A stretch of 64,000 nucleotides of DNA from assembly GCF_041053105.1 (NCBI RefSeq), contig NZ_CP163444.1, forward strand, positions 8,526,501 to 8,590,500, written 5' to 3'. Of this stretch, positions 52,100-59,963 are shown in pieces (the first letter of the stretch is position 1; each line of letters begins with the position of its first letter). The notes beneath the pieces were generated by a model. The model worked only from the letters and a program-made list of their open reading frames with translations. It did not search any database and was not told where the DNA came from. The stretch is from Streptomyces sp. R44. GTDB lineage: Bacteria > Actinomycetota > Actinomycetes > Streptomycetales > Streptomycetaceae. A program made the position numbers and the translations under genes.

Positions 52100-53413
52100 A
52101 TGGCCACGTCGTACTCCTCCGCCGCGGGAAGTCGGTGGCGACCGGCGACGAGGGGCCTCCTGCACATGGGAGGGGCCACGCTCGTGCGGTCGCTCTACCT
52201 GCTCACCGCTCCGGTGACCGCCGCCGCCGGACTGCTCCCGGCACTCGGCGCGCTGTTCGCCTCGACGGCCGGCCTGCTGCTGCCGTCCGGTTCACCGGTC
52301 GTGGCTCGCGCCCTGGCCCCGGCCCGGTGGTGCGCCGACCTGGAGCGGTGGCGCATCGCCCGGGTACGTCCGGTAGCCGGGGAACGGGAGGGCGGTGACG
52401 CCGCGTCGGCTCCCGTCCCGTGGCTCGACGCCGCCCACGCGCTACTGGTCCTCCCCGTCGCCCTGGTCACCTCGCTCGTGACGGCGCTGTGGTGGTTCGT
52501 CGGACTCGCCTGCGTCACCTGCGCCCTGCGCTACGAGGACGCGCCGCCCGGATCCCTGCGGCCCCTGGCCCTGACCGCGGGCAGCGCCCCGTCCCACATC
52601 AGCGTGAGCCTCGGCCTGTCGTCACCGACGGACCGGGCCCTCTTCGGGACCGCCGTCGGCCTCGCGCTGCTCCTCACGCTCCCGCTCGTGACCCGGGCGT
52701 GCGCCACGGCGCAGGCCGGTCTGGGGCAGGCATTGCTCTCCGACACCTCCGCTCTGCACCGCCGGATCAGCGGACTCGAACGCGAACGGGACACCGCCCG
52801 GGCCCAGACCCTCGCGGCGGTCACCGCCGAGGCGGCCGCACTGCGCCGCCTCGAACGCGACATCCACGACGGTCCCCAGCAGCGCCTCGTCCGCCTCGCG
52901 CTGGAACTGGGGCGGGCCGAGCGCCACCTCGACAGCCGGCCGGAGACGGCCAGGGCGGCCCTCGCCGACGCGATCGTCCAGACCCGGGAGGCGCTGGAGG
53001 AGCTGCGGGCCCTTTCCCGCGGCATCGCCCCGCCGATCCTCGTCGACCGCGGCCTGCACGAGGCGCTCACCTCCCTCGCCGCACGCTCCACCGTCCCCGC
53101 CGCACTCGACACCGCGCCCCTCGGCCACCGGCCCGACCCCGCCGTCGAGACCGCCGCCTACTTCGTGATCGCGGAGACTCTGACCAACGTGGCCAAGCAC
53201 AGCCACGCGCACCGCTGCTCCATCGGACTACGCCACAGCGAGGGAACCTTGAGGGTCTGGGTCACGGACGACGGGGTGGGCGGCGCGCACCCGGGCAAGG
53301 GGCACGGCCTGCGGGGCCTGGACGAGCGGCTGCGCGCCGTCGGCGGCCGGCTGCACGTGGACAGTCCCGCCGGGGGCCCGACGACGATCACCGCCGAGCT
53401 GCCGTGCTGCTGA
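52100..53413 (+). CDS. Sensor histidine kinase, NarL type
   Basis: This kinase has 437 residues. The N-terminal half has four membrane helices (about 30-60, 112-140 with a gap, and 185-200). The HisKA_3 motif LRRLERDIHDGPQQRLVRLALELG and a HATPase domain ending GKGHGLRGLDERLRAVGGRLHVDS follow. TAGCGT at 52087-52092, 8 nt before ATG 52100, fits a leaderless promoter. The response regulator starts within the last codons, so the pair is coupled. Confidence 0.9.
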   Translation: MATSYSSAAGSRWRPATRGLLHMGGATLVRSLYLLTAPVTAAAGLLPALGALFASTAGLLLPSGSPVVARALAPARWCADLERWRIARVRPVAGEREGGDAASAPVPWLDAAHALLVLPVALVTSLVTALWWFVGLACVTCALRYEDAPPGSLRPLALTAGSAPSHISVSLGLSSPTDRALFGTAVGLALLLTLPLVTRACATAQAGLGQALLSDTSALHRRISGLERERDTARAQTLAAVTAEAAALRRLERDIHDGPQQRLVRLALELGRAERHLDSRPETARAALADAIVQTREALEELRALSRGIAPPILVDRGLHEALTSLAARSTVPAALDTAPLGHRPDPAVETAAYFVIAETLTNVAKHSHAHRCSIGLRHSEGTLRVWVTDDGVGGAHPGKGHGLRGLDERLRAVGGRLHVDSPAGGPTTITAELPCC

Positions 53414-54111
53414 CCCCGAACGACGGAGCGCGCCGACCGCCGACGGACCCCGCGTCCCGCGGTCCGCTGCGGATCGTCGTGGCCGACGACTCCGTGCTGC
53501 TGCGGGAGGGCCTGGTCCGTCTGCTCGTCGAGGAAGGGCACGAGGTCGTGGACGCGGTCGGTGACGGGCCCTCCCTGGTCGCGGCGGTCCTCGCCCACCG
53601 CCCGGACGTGTCGGTCGTCGACGTACGGATGCCGCCGACCCACCGGGACGAAGGGCTGCGCGCGGCCGTCGACGCCCGCTCACGGCTCCCCGGGGCACCG
53701 ATGCTGATGCTCAGTCAGTACGTGGAGGCGTCGTACGCGGGCGAGCTGCTCGCCGACGGGTGCGGCGCGGTCGGCTACCTCCTCAAGGACCGGGTGGCCA
53801 GGGTCGACGAGTTCCTCGACGCGCTGGAGCGGGTCGCCCGCGGCGCGACCGTACTCGACCCCCAGGTCGTCGCCCAGCTCCTCACCGAGCGGCGCCGCGA
53901 CGACACCCTCGGCGCGCTCACCGCACGGGAACGGCAGATCCTGGCGCTCATGGCCGAGGGCTGCTCCAACGCGTCCGTCGCCCGGCAGCTCGGGGTGACC
54001 GCCAGTGCGGTGGAGAAGCACATCGGCAACATCTTCGCCAAGCTCGGCCTGCTGCCCGACGACGCCCACCACCGCCGGGTGCTCGCCGTCCTCAGCTACT
54101 TGAAGGGATGA
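53404..54111 (+). CDS. Response regulator, NarL/FixJ family
   Basis: This regulator has 235 residues. The receiver domain (about 22-140) has Asp73 (VSVVDVRMPP) as the phosphorylation site, and the LuxR-type helix-turn-helix (about 168-232) has LTARERQILALMAEGCSNASVARQLGVTASAVEKHIGNIFAKLGL. GTG 53404 overlaps the kinase stop by 10 bp; an internal start nearer RIVVADDS cannot be excluded. The last codons lie within a 13-bp sequence that is repeated just after the stop (54100-54112 and 54116-54128). Confidence 0.9.
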   Translation: MLLTPNDGARRPPTDPASRGPLRIVVADDSVLLREGLVRLLVEEGHEVVDAVGDGPSLVAAVLAHRPDVSVVDVRMPPTHRDEGLRAAVDARSRLPGAPMLMLSQYVEASYAGELLADGCGAVGYLLKDRVARVDEFLDALERVARGATVLDPQVVAQLLTERRRDDTLGALTARERQILALMAEGCSNASVARQLGVTASAVEKHIGNIFAKLGLLPDDAHHRRVLAVLSYLKG

Positions 54112-54229
54112 CTGCTTGAAGGGATGACGACGGCCCGGTCCACCGCCCTCGGGGGTGGGGTTGTCCCCACCTTCCGGGCTCCGGTCTGCTCCGGTGACCG
54201 GGCGGCGTTCGTGCGCGAGCGTGGTCGGC

Positions 54230-55111
54230 ATGACAGCAGCACCCCTGCGGACGGGCTCCGCAGCCCCGTCGCGACCGGCGGCCCTCCATGGCCGCGCCCT
54301 CGCCGTCCTCGTCGGCGCCGTCCTGGCCCTCGCCGCCGCCTTCGTCCTCGCCCCGCGCCCGCTGGCGGCGACGGGCCCGGGGGACGACTTCGGCGAGGCG
54401 GGGGAGCTCACCGGGGCCTTCCGCGAGGCGTTCGTCGCGTACTGGAGCGCGGGCGAACGGCGCTTCCCACCGGACCTGGACAGGATCGTCGACTACTGGT
54501 CCCGCTATCACGTCGCCAAGGGCGTGATCGCCGCGATGCTGTTGACCGTGCTCATCGCCCTGGGCGTGCTGCTCTGGAAGGCCTTCCTCAAGGCCGAAGG
54601 GCTCGGAGCGGGGAAGAGGCTCTCGCTCGCCGCGGGAGGCGTTCTCACGACTCTGCTCGCGTTGCTCTCGCTGGCCGCGGTGATGGCCAATGTCCAGGGT
54701 GCCGCGGCGCCCTTCGCCTCCCTCCTGCCGATGCTGCCGACCGGTGCGGCCGACGGCGAACTCGCCGGCGTGCTTGCCCAGGTCGGAGGGCGCCTGACCC
54801 TCACCCCGAGTGAGGTTGATCAGAATCCGCCCGCTCTCGACGCGATGGTCGGCGACTTCGCCCGCTATCACGAGGCGATGGCTGTGATCGCCGCCACCGT
54901 CGCGGTCGGCCTCGTCCTCCTGAGCGCGCTGGCCTGGAAGAGGTTCAGGAGAACGGCGCCGGCCGACCGGCGGACGAGGCGCACGCTCGGGTCGTTCGGT
55001 GTCCTCTGGGCGCTCGTCGCGCTGTTCGCGCTCGTGGTCGCGGTGGCGAACACGACCACGGCGGCCGACCCCCGGCCCGCGCTGCTGGCGTTCTTCGAAG
55101 GCGGATGGTGA
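54230..55111 (+). CDS. Hypothetical multi-helix membrane protein
   Basis: The 293-residue product has five or six predicted membrane helices: ALAVLVGAVLALAAAFVLAP, GVIAAMLLTVLIALGVLLWKAFL, LAAGGVLTTLLALLSLAAVMANV, AVIAATVAVGLVLLSALAWKRF and GVLWALVALFALVVAVANT. Two near-repeats, YWSRYHVAKGVIAAMLLTV and FARYHEAMAVIAATVAV, show internal duplication. Function is unknown. ATG 54230 is used. It is convergent with the LysR gene, 7 bp between stops. Confidence 0.75.
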   Translation: MTAAPLRTGSAAPSRPAALHGRALAVLVGAVLALAAAFVLAPRPLAATGPGDDFGEAGELTGAFREAFVAYWSAGERRFPPDLDRIVDYWSRYHVAKGVIAAMLLTVLIALGVLLWKAFLKAEGLGAGKRLSLAAGGVLTTLLALLSLAAVMANVQGAAAPFASLLPMLPTGAADGELAGVLAQVGGRLTLTPSEVDQNPPALDAMVGDFARYHEAMAVIAATVAVGLVLLSALAWKRFRRTAPADRRTRRTLGSFGVLWALVALFALVVAVANTTTAADPRPALLAFFEGGW

Positions 55112-55118
55112 CACCCGC

Positions 55119-56027
55119 TCAAGGCCTCTGCTCCGGACCGGTGCCGAGCACCTCCAACAGGCCTGGGATCAGGGGGTTCTGGGTGTCCTTGCGCCAGGCG
55201 GCGGCGACGCGTGTCAGCGTGGCGTCGAGATCGATCCTGCGGTAGGCGACCCCCTTGAGGCGGATGCGGCGGACGCTCTCGGGAGCCAGCGAGACGCCCA
55301 GACCGGTCTCCACCAGGGCGCAGACGGTCTGCCACTCCACGGCGTGCTGCACCACCTCGGGCGTGAAGCCCGCAGCAGCGCACAGGCCGGCGATCTGGTC
55401 GTACAGCGACGGGCCGACCGTACGAGGCAGGAGGACGAAGGGCAGGTCGGCCAACTGCTCGACGCGCACGGTCCGTTGTCGTGCGAGGGGATGCGCCGAC
55501 GGCAGGACCGCCACGAACGGTTCGGTCAGTACGGTGGCGAAGCCGAGTGCCGCGTCATCGGCGGGTGGTTCGCGCAGCAGCCCCACGTCGATGGTCCGCT
55601 CGCGCAGCGCGGCCAGTTGGGGGGTCGTGGTCATCTCCTGGATGTCCAGGCGCACGGCGGGGAAGCGCTCGTGGAAGGTCCGGAGCAGGCCGGGCAGGAC
55701 GGTCAGGGCGAGGGATGCGGCGAATCCGATGCGCAGCCTGCCCGCTCTCCCGCTGCCGGCTTCCCGGGCCGCGGCGAGGCCGTCCGCCAGGCCCGTGAGG
55801 GCGTGCCGGGCCGGGGGGAGGAGTTCCCGCCCCGCTGGGGTGAGGGCGACCCGGCCGGGTTCGCGGCTGAACAGAGGGTGGCCGACCTTGTCCTCCAGGC
55901 GGCGGATCTGCTGGCTCAGGGGTGGCTGGGCGATGCCGAGGCGGGTGGCGGCGTGGCCGAAGTGGAGCTCCTCGGCGAGCACGACGAAGGCGTACAGCTG
56001 CGCGAGGGGGATTTCGGGGCGGTCCAT
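55119..56027 (-). CDS. LysR-family regulator
   Basis: This protein has 302 residues. The winged helix is IPLAQLYAFVVLAEELHFGHAATRLGIAQPPLSQQIRRLEDKVG (about 5-65). The effector domain follows (about 90-295, GRLRIGFAASLALTVLPGLLRTFHERFPAVRLDIQEM). It belongs to the CatR/BenM/CbbR-like branch. It is divergent from the RidA gene at 56100, with a perfect palindrome between them. ATG 56027 is preferred; GTG 56051 would lie within the palindrome's far side. Confidence 0.92.
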   Translation of the reverse strand: MDRPEIPLAQLYAFVVLAEELHFGHAATRLGIAQPPLSQQIRRLEDKVGHPLFSREPGRVALTPAGRELLPPARHALTGLADGLAAAREAGSGRAGRLRIGFAASLALTVLPGLLRTFHERFPAVRLDIQEMTTTPQLAALRERTIDVGLLREPPADDAALGFATVLTEPFVAVLPSAHPLARQRTVRVEQLADLPFVLLPRTVGPSLYDQIAGLCAAAGFTPEVVQHAVEWQTVCALVETGLGVSLAPESVRRIRLKGVAYRRIDLDATLTRVAAAWRKDTQNPLIPGLLEVLGTGPEQRP

Positions 56028-56033
56028 ACGCTC

Positions 56034-56045
56034 AGTGATATCACT
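56034..56045. promoter_or_regulatory. Palindrome AGTGATATCACT, likely LysR site
   Basis: A perfect 12-bp palindrome lies in the 72-bp divergent space between the LysR start (56027) and the RidA start (56100). LysR proteins typically bind a dyad between divergent promoters. It is only 7 bp from the LysR start, so autorepression is plausible. Confidence 0.6.
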
Positions 56046-56099
56046 CCACACCAGATCGTGTATTAGACGTATCCTCGCAGGTCACCTAGCGTTCGGCGC

Positions 56100-56489
56100 A
56101 TGACAGAGCGACGTTCCCTCCTCAGCGGCTCCACGTTCGAAGAGCAGATCGGCTATGCCCGCGCCGTGATCGACGGCGACTGGGTGCACGTCTCCGGGAC
56201 GACCGGATTCGACTACACCACGATGACGATCTCCGAGGACGTGGTCGAACAGGCCGAGCAGTGCCTGCGCAACGTCGAGGCCGCCCTCGTGGAGGCGGAG
56301 TGCACCTTCGCCGACGTGGTCCGCGTGCGCTATCTGCTGCCGGACCGCGCCGACTTCGAGCCCTGCTGGCCGGCGCTGCGCCGGGCCTTCGGCGAGGTCA
56401 GGCCGGCCGCCACGATGCTGATGTGCGGCCTCGCCGACCCGCGTATGAAGATCGAGATCGAGGTGTATGCGCGACGGGCCGCCGCGTAA
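56100..56489 (+). CDS. RidA (YjgF/UK114) family protein
   Basis: This protein has 129 residues with the conserved RidA pattern: IGYARAVIDGDWVHVSGTTGFDYTTM, then QAEQCLRNVEAALVEAECTFADVVRVRYLLPDR and RPAATMLMCGLADPRMKIEIEVYA. The Arg of the enamine/imine hydrolase active site is in EVRPA (about 100) and Glu lies near IEIEVYA. It probably deaminates reactive enamine intermediates. It is divergent from the LysR gene, its likely regulator. Confidence 0.9.
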   Translation: MTERRSLLSGSTFEEQIGYARAVIDGDWVHVSGTTGFDYTTMTISEDVVEQAEQCLRNVEAALVEAECTFADVVRVRYLLPDRADFEPCWPALRRAFGEVRPAATMLMCGLADPRMKIEIEVYARRAAA

Positions 56490-56495
56490 GGGCGC

Positions 56496-56840
56496 TCAGT
56501 CCGAGTCGTCGGCGCGCAGGGTGAGGGCGAGGAGTCCGGGGAAGCGGGCGTCGAACTCCTCGCGGCGGAGGCGGTTGAGCCGCTTCGGGCCCTGGTCGCG
56601 CTGTTCGACGAGGCCCGCGCCGCGCAGGACGGTGAAGTGGTGGCTCTTGGCGGCCCGGCCCACGGGGACGTCGAAGTTGCTGCAGCTGAGCGTCCAGTCG
56701 GGCTGGGCGGCCAGTTCGCGGATCAGCTGGAGGCGCACGGGGTCGGCGAGCGCGGACAGTGCGGTGAGGAGTGCGACGTCATCGGGGTGCGTGTGCACGG
56801 GCGCCGCACGATGGCCCGCGCCTCCCTCTCGCTCCGGCAT
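56496..56840 (-). CDS. ArsR-family regulator
   Basis: This protein has 114 residues. The winged helix is DVALLTALSALADPVRLQLIRELAAQPDWTLSCSNFDVPVGRAAKSHHFTVLRGAGLVEQRDQGPKRLNRLRREEF. No clear metal-binding Cys pair (CxC) is seen, so it may sense a non-metal ligand or redox state through Cys53. ATG 56840 has GAGGCGGG upstream. It is divergent from the quinone oxidoreductase, with an operator-like repeat between them. Confidence 0.87.
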   Translation of the reverse strand: MPEREGGAGHRAAPVHTHPDDVALLTALSALADPVRLQLIRELAAQPDWTLSCSNFDVPVGRAAKSHHFTVLRGAGLVEQRDQGPKRLNRLRREEFDARFPGLLALTLRADDSD

Positions 56841-56906
56841 CCCGCCTCGTCCTTTCGTCGCGACCCGCTCGCTTGCCCAATGTTCGATGACCATCATACA
56901 GTGCGG

Positions 56907-56928
56907 GTGTTCGCTTTTCGTTGAACAC
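56907..56928. promoter_or_regulatory. Inverted repeat GTGTTC-N10-GAACAC
   Basis: Perfect 6-bp arms (56907-56912 and 56923-56928) lie between the divergent ArsR and quinone-reductase starts. An ArsR-type dimer would suit this spacing, so it is probably the operator of both genes. Confidence 0.5.
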
Positions 56929-56975
56929 TCCGTTCGAGCTCTCCGTCCGAGCTCTGCCTGAAGGGTGGTTCGTCC

Positions 56976-57953
56976 ATGCGCGCGATCGAGTTCCACGAGT
57001 ACGGCGGTCCCGAGGTGCTGCGGGTCGTCGAGGCCACGACACCGCGGCCGGGCCCGGGCCAGGTGGCCATCGACGTCGCCTGGGCGGGGGTGAACTTCGC
57101 CGACGTCAAGGCGCGCGCCGAGGGATACCGCGTCGACGAACTGCCCTACCGCCCCGGCCTGGAGGTCTCCGGACACGTCCTGGCGGTCGGAGAGGGAGTC
57201 GACGGCCTGGAGGTCGGCCAGGAAGTCGCCGCCCTCGTCGGCGGGGGCGGATACGCCGAGGTGGTCCTCGCCCGGGCCGAGTCCGTCTTCCCGCTCCCCG
57301 AGGGCCTCGACCGTAGGACCGCGGCGACGCTCCCCACGGTCCTGCCCACCGCGCACGCCCTGATCCACGAAGTGGGCCGGCTCCGCACCGGGGAGAGCGT
57401 CCTGGTGCACGGAGCGGCGGGCGGCATCGGTACCGCCGTCGGCCAGCTGGCCCGGGCGGCCGGCGCCGGCGCCGTCTACGGCGTCGCCTCCACCGAGGAG
57501 AAGGCCGCGTACGCCCTGAAGTACGGCTACGACGAGGTCTTCCGGCCCGACACCTTCGCCGAGGACGTCCGACGGGCCACCGGCGACAGGGGAGTCGACC
57601 TCGTCCTCGACCCCGTCGGCGGGGACACCCTGCGCCGCGGCCTGAACGCCCTGGCCCCCTTCGGGCGCCTCGTCTCCTTCGGCAACGCCGGTGGCGGCGC
57701 ACCCTGGCAGGTCGGCCAGCCCGAGCTGTACGGCCAGGGCCACGCCGTCGCGGGCTTCTCCGTCCTGTCCCTCGCGCAGACCGCCCCCGCCGCCGCCCGC
57801 GCCCTGACCGAGCGGGCCCTGCGCGCGGTCTCGGAGGGGGCCGTGACCCTCCCCGTCACCGCCGAGTTCCCCCTGGCCGAAGCGGCCGAAGCCCACCGGC
57901 TCCTGGGCGGTCGCACCTCCACGGGCAAGCTGCTGCTCCGGGTGAAGGACTGA
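56976..57953 (+). CDS. Zinc-independent quinone oxidoreductase (MDR family)
   Basis: This medium-chain dehydrogenase/reductase has 325 residues. The NADPH-binding motif is LVHGAAGGIGTAVGQLARAAG (GxxGGxG). The early GPGQVAIDVAWAGVNFADVKARAEGY is typical of NADPH:quinone reductases and lacks the Cys ligands of zinc enzymes. ATG 56976 gives the family start; AAGGGTGGTTCGTCC precedes it. It is divergent from ArsR, its likely regulator, which suggests induction by an electrophile or quinone. Confidence 0.9.
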   Translation: MRAIEFHEYGGPEVLRVVEATTPRPGPGQVAIDVAWAGVNFADVKARAEGYRVDELPYRPGLEVSGHVLAVGEGVDGLEVGQEVAALVGGGGYAEVVLARAESVFPLPEGLDRRTAATLPTVLPTAHALIHEVGRLRTGESVLVHGAAGGIGTAVGQLARAAGAGAVYGVASTEEKAAYALKYGYDEVFRPDTFAEDVRRATGDRGVDLVLDPVGGDTLRRGLNALAPFGRLVSFGNAGGGAPWQVGQPELYGQGHAVAGFSVLSLAQTAPAAARALTERALRAVSEGAVTLPVTAEFPLAEAAEAHRLLGGRTSTGKLLLRVKD

Positions 57954-58049
57954 ACGCGCCCGATCGAACGCCGGTCGCTCCGGGCGCGGTTCAGGCCGGC
58001 CGGCACGTCCTGCTCCGCGCCGGAGGGCGGCAGGCGCGCGCACGCGGAT

Positions 58050-58640
58050 TCACAGCTGGTGGATCCAGGCGATGACCAGGACGACGCCGGCAGCCGACGA
58101 CACCAGGAGGGCGAACACGGGACCCGCCCCCACCCTGCGCCCCCACAGCCGGCCCGCCAGTCGCGAGCGCAGCCGGTCGATGAGCCAGAGGGCGCCCAGG
58201 CCGGCGGCCGCGAACGGCAGGGCGACGAGGAAGTGCGTGATCCAGGCCCCCGCCAGAGTCGGGCCGCCCCAGGAATGGTCGTACGGGCCCTGGTCGACGA
58301 GCCCGTACAGCACCCCGCGCAGCACGAACAGGACCTCGATGCCGACGGGGATGAGGGCGAGCAGCCCCAGCGGCACGCACACCAGCGCGTGCGCGAGCAG
58401 GCGCCCCGCCCCGGGCCGCCGGGCCACGGCGGGCAGTGCCGGATCCGGCTCGTCGACCCGGGCCCAAAAGGCGCGTGCCCTGTCCGACCGCCCGGCCACG
58501 ACGGCCCCGACCGTCACCACCGCGGCCGGAAGCAGCGCCGCGGCATACCCCACCCGGCGCGCGAATCGCGCGGTGCGCGCGGGCGAAGCGGAGCCCGAGG
58601 CCCGCGAGTTGCGAGCGCGCCGTGCGGCAAGGAATGACAT
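58050..58640 (-). CDS. Hypothetical membrane protein
   Basis: This 196-residue protein has four membrane helices: RVGYAAALLPAAVVTVGAVVAG, LLAHALVCVPLGLLALIPVGIEVLFVLRGVLYG, AWITHFLVALPFAAAGLGALWLI and VFALLVSSAAGVVLVIAWIHQL. The N-terminus is short and basic. No family is recognised. ATG 58640 follows GGGGACAGGCC and is preferred over 58718. Confidence 0.7.
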   Translation of the reverse strand: MSFLAARRARNSRASGSASPARTARFARRVGYAAALLPAAVVTVGAVVAGRSDRARAFWARVDEPDPALPAVARRPGAGRLLAHALVCVPLGLLALIPVGIEVLFVLRGVLYGLVDQGPYDHSWGGPTLAGAWITHFLVALPFAAAGLGALWLIDRLRSRLAGRLWGRRVGAGPVFALLVSSAAGVVLVIAWIHQL

Positions 58641-58779
58641 GGCCTGTCCCCGTTCTCGTGATCGCCGGCCGCTGCCGACGCCCGGAGAGTAGGGGGAGGC
58701 CTCCGTCGACCACGTCACACCACGGTGCCAAGGCGCCGTCGTACCCGAGTAGGGGGTCAGGTGTCGCGGTCGACCCCGC

Positions 58780-59355
58780 TCAGTCCTGCCGGCGGAAGTC
58801 CAGCATGCAGAAGACCTTGTCGTAGCGGCGTTCGCCGACCGCGACGAAGTCAGGCAGCCGGCCGTACTCCGTGAAGCCCAGCGTCCGGTAGAGGTGCAGC
58901 GCGTCGGCGTTGTCGCCGCGGGCGTCCAGGGTGAGGACCTCGATCCCCGCCTCCCGGGCGTCGGCGATCAGCGCGGCGGTCAGCGCCCGGCCGACGCCGA
59001 GACCCTGGGCGGCGCTGTCCACCGCGAGCTTCTCGAGGTCGGCGTGCGGTCGATGCGTCGGCCGCGCGTAGCGGAGCCAGTATCCGAAACCGACGAGCCG
59101 ACGGTCGACGTAGGCGGCCCGGAGGGCCCCGTCCCCGGTCCGCACGGTGGCGAGGACATCGTCCACGAGCTCCGCCGCCTCGTCCGGTGAGGGCGGTTCG
59201 ACCCAGCCCAGCGCGGCCCCGCCACGGACCAGGTCCGCGAGGATCCGGTGGGCCGACTCGACGAACCCTTCCCGCAGGCCGGCGTCGGAGGTCAGCTCCA
59301 CCGCGTCGAGGAGGGCGGGCCGGGGGGTCGCGTCGTGGGGCATGGCGGGCTTCAT
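58780..59355 (-). CDS. GNAT N-acetyltransferase
   Basis: This GNAT has 191 residues. The acetyl-CoA-binding motif is LEKLAVDSAAQGLGVGRALTAALIADARE (QGLGVG), followed by IEVLTLDARGDNADALHLYRTLGFTEYGRLPDFV. A helical N-terminal region (about 15-60) precedes the domain. ATG 59355 is used, with ATG 59343 in frame. The upstream gene on the same strand ends 10 bp away, so the two may be co-transcribed. Confidence 0.83.
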   Translation of the reverse strand: MKPAMPHDATPRPALLDAVELTSDAGLREGFVESAHRILADLVRGGAALGWVEPPSPDEAAELVDDVLATVRTGDGALRAAYVDRRLVGFGYWLRYARPTHRPHADLEKLAVDSAAQGLGVGRALTAALIADAREAGIEVLTLDARGDNADALHLYRTLGFTEYGRLPDFVAVGERRYDKVFCMLDFRRQD

Positions 59356-59365
59356 GATCGACAGC

Positions 59366-59872
59366 CTAGTCATCCCGGAGGCCGGGCTGACGCCGGCGCT
59401 TGCGGTTCGGCCGGTGCGGGCGGACGAGGGTGTCGAGAGCGCCCACGGCAGCCCGGACGTGCGCGGGATCGTGCGGGGTGCGCCCGCCCGCACACCACCA
59501 GGACGGCTGCCCGTCCACCTCGTGCAGATGCATGCCGAGACCGTGCTCTGCGCACAGCGGCCATGCCTGCCAGAGAAGCTCGGAGACGGTGTCCTGCGCG
59601 GCGTCGGCGATGGCCGCGAGCGCGCACACGGGATCGTCCGCCGACTCCGGCTCCAGGAAGTTGCCGTGCCACTCGCCGTTGGCCATGGCCACGTAGACGT
59701 TCTCGGCCTCCCCGTACACGGGCGCTTCCAGCAGCCGCAGGGTCTCCTGGTCCGGCAAGGTCGCCGCGAGGTCCCGGTTGACGAGGGCGAGAGCCTCGTC
59801 CCACAGCGGGTACTGGCCGAGCAGGACGGGGCGGGGCGTGGACGATTCGAAGAAGGGGCTCACGGAGACCAT
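59366..59872 (-). CDS. Hypothetical protein
   Basis: This is a soluble protein of 168 residues that I do not recognise. It contains LGQYPLWDEALALVNRDLAATLPDQETLRLLEAPVYGEAENVYVAMANGEWHGNFLEPESADDPVCALAAIADAAQDTVSELLW, then LGMHLHEVDGQPSWWCAGGR and an Arg-rich tail. The start is uncertain (ATG 59872 or GTG 59866). It lies directly upstream of the GNAT gene, 10 bp apart, and downstream of the IMPDH-like gene. Confidence 0.55.
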   Translation of the reverse strand: MVSVSPFFESSTPRPVLLGQYPLWDEALALVNRDLAATLPDQETLRLLEAPVYGEAENVYVAMANGEWHGNFLEPESADDPVCALAAIADAAQDTVSELLWQAWPLCAEHGLGMHLHEVDGQPSWWCAGGRTPHDPAHVRAAVGALDTLVRPHRPNRKRRRQPGLRDD

Positions 59873-59963
59873 CCTGCACGGCACGACGCCGACAACGCCC
59901 GGCCTTTTCGGCCCTCGTCCACAGGGCACCGGCCGGGACGGGTCGCCGCCCCGGCCGGTCGGA

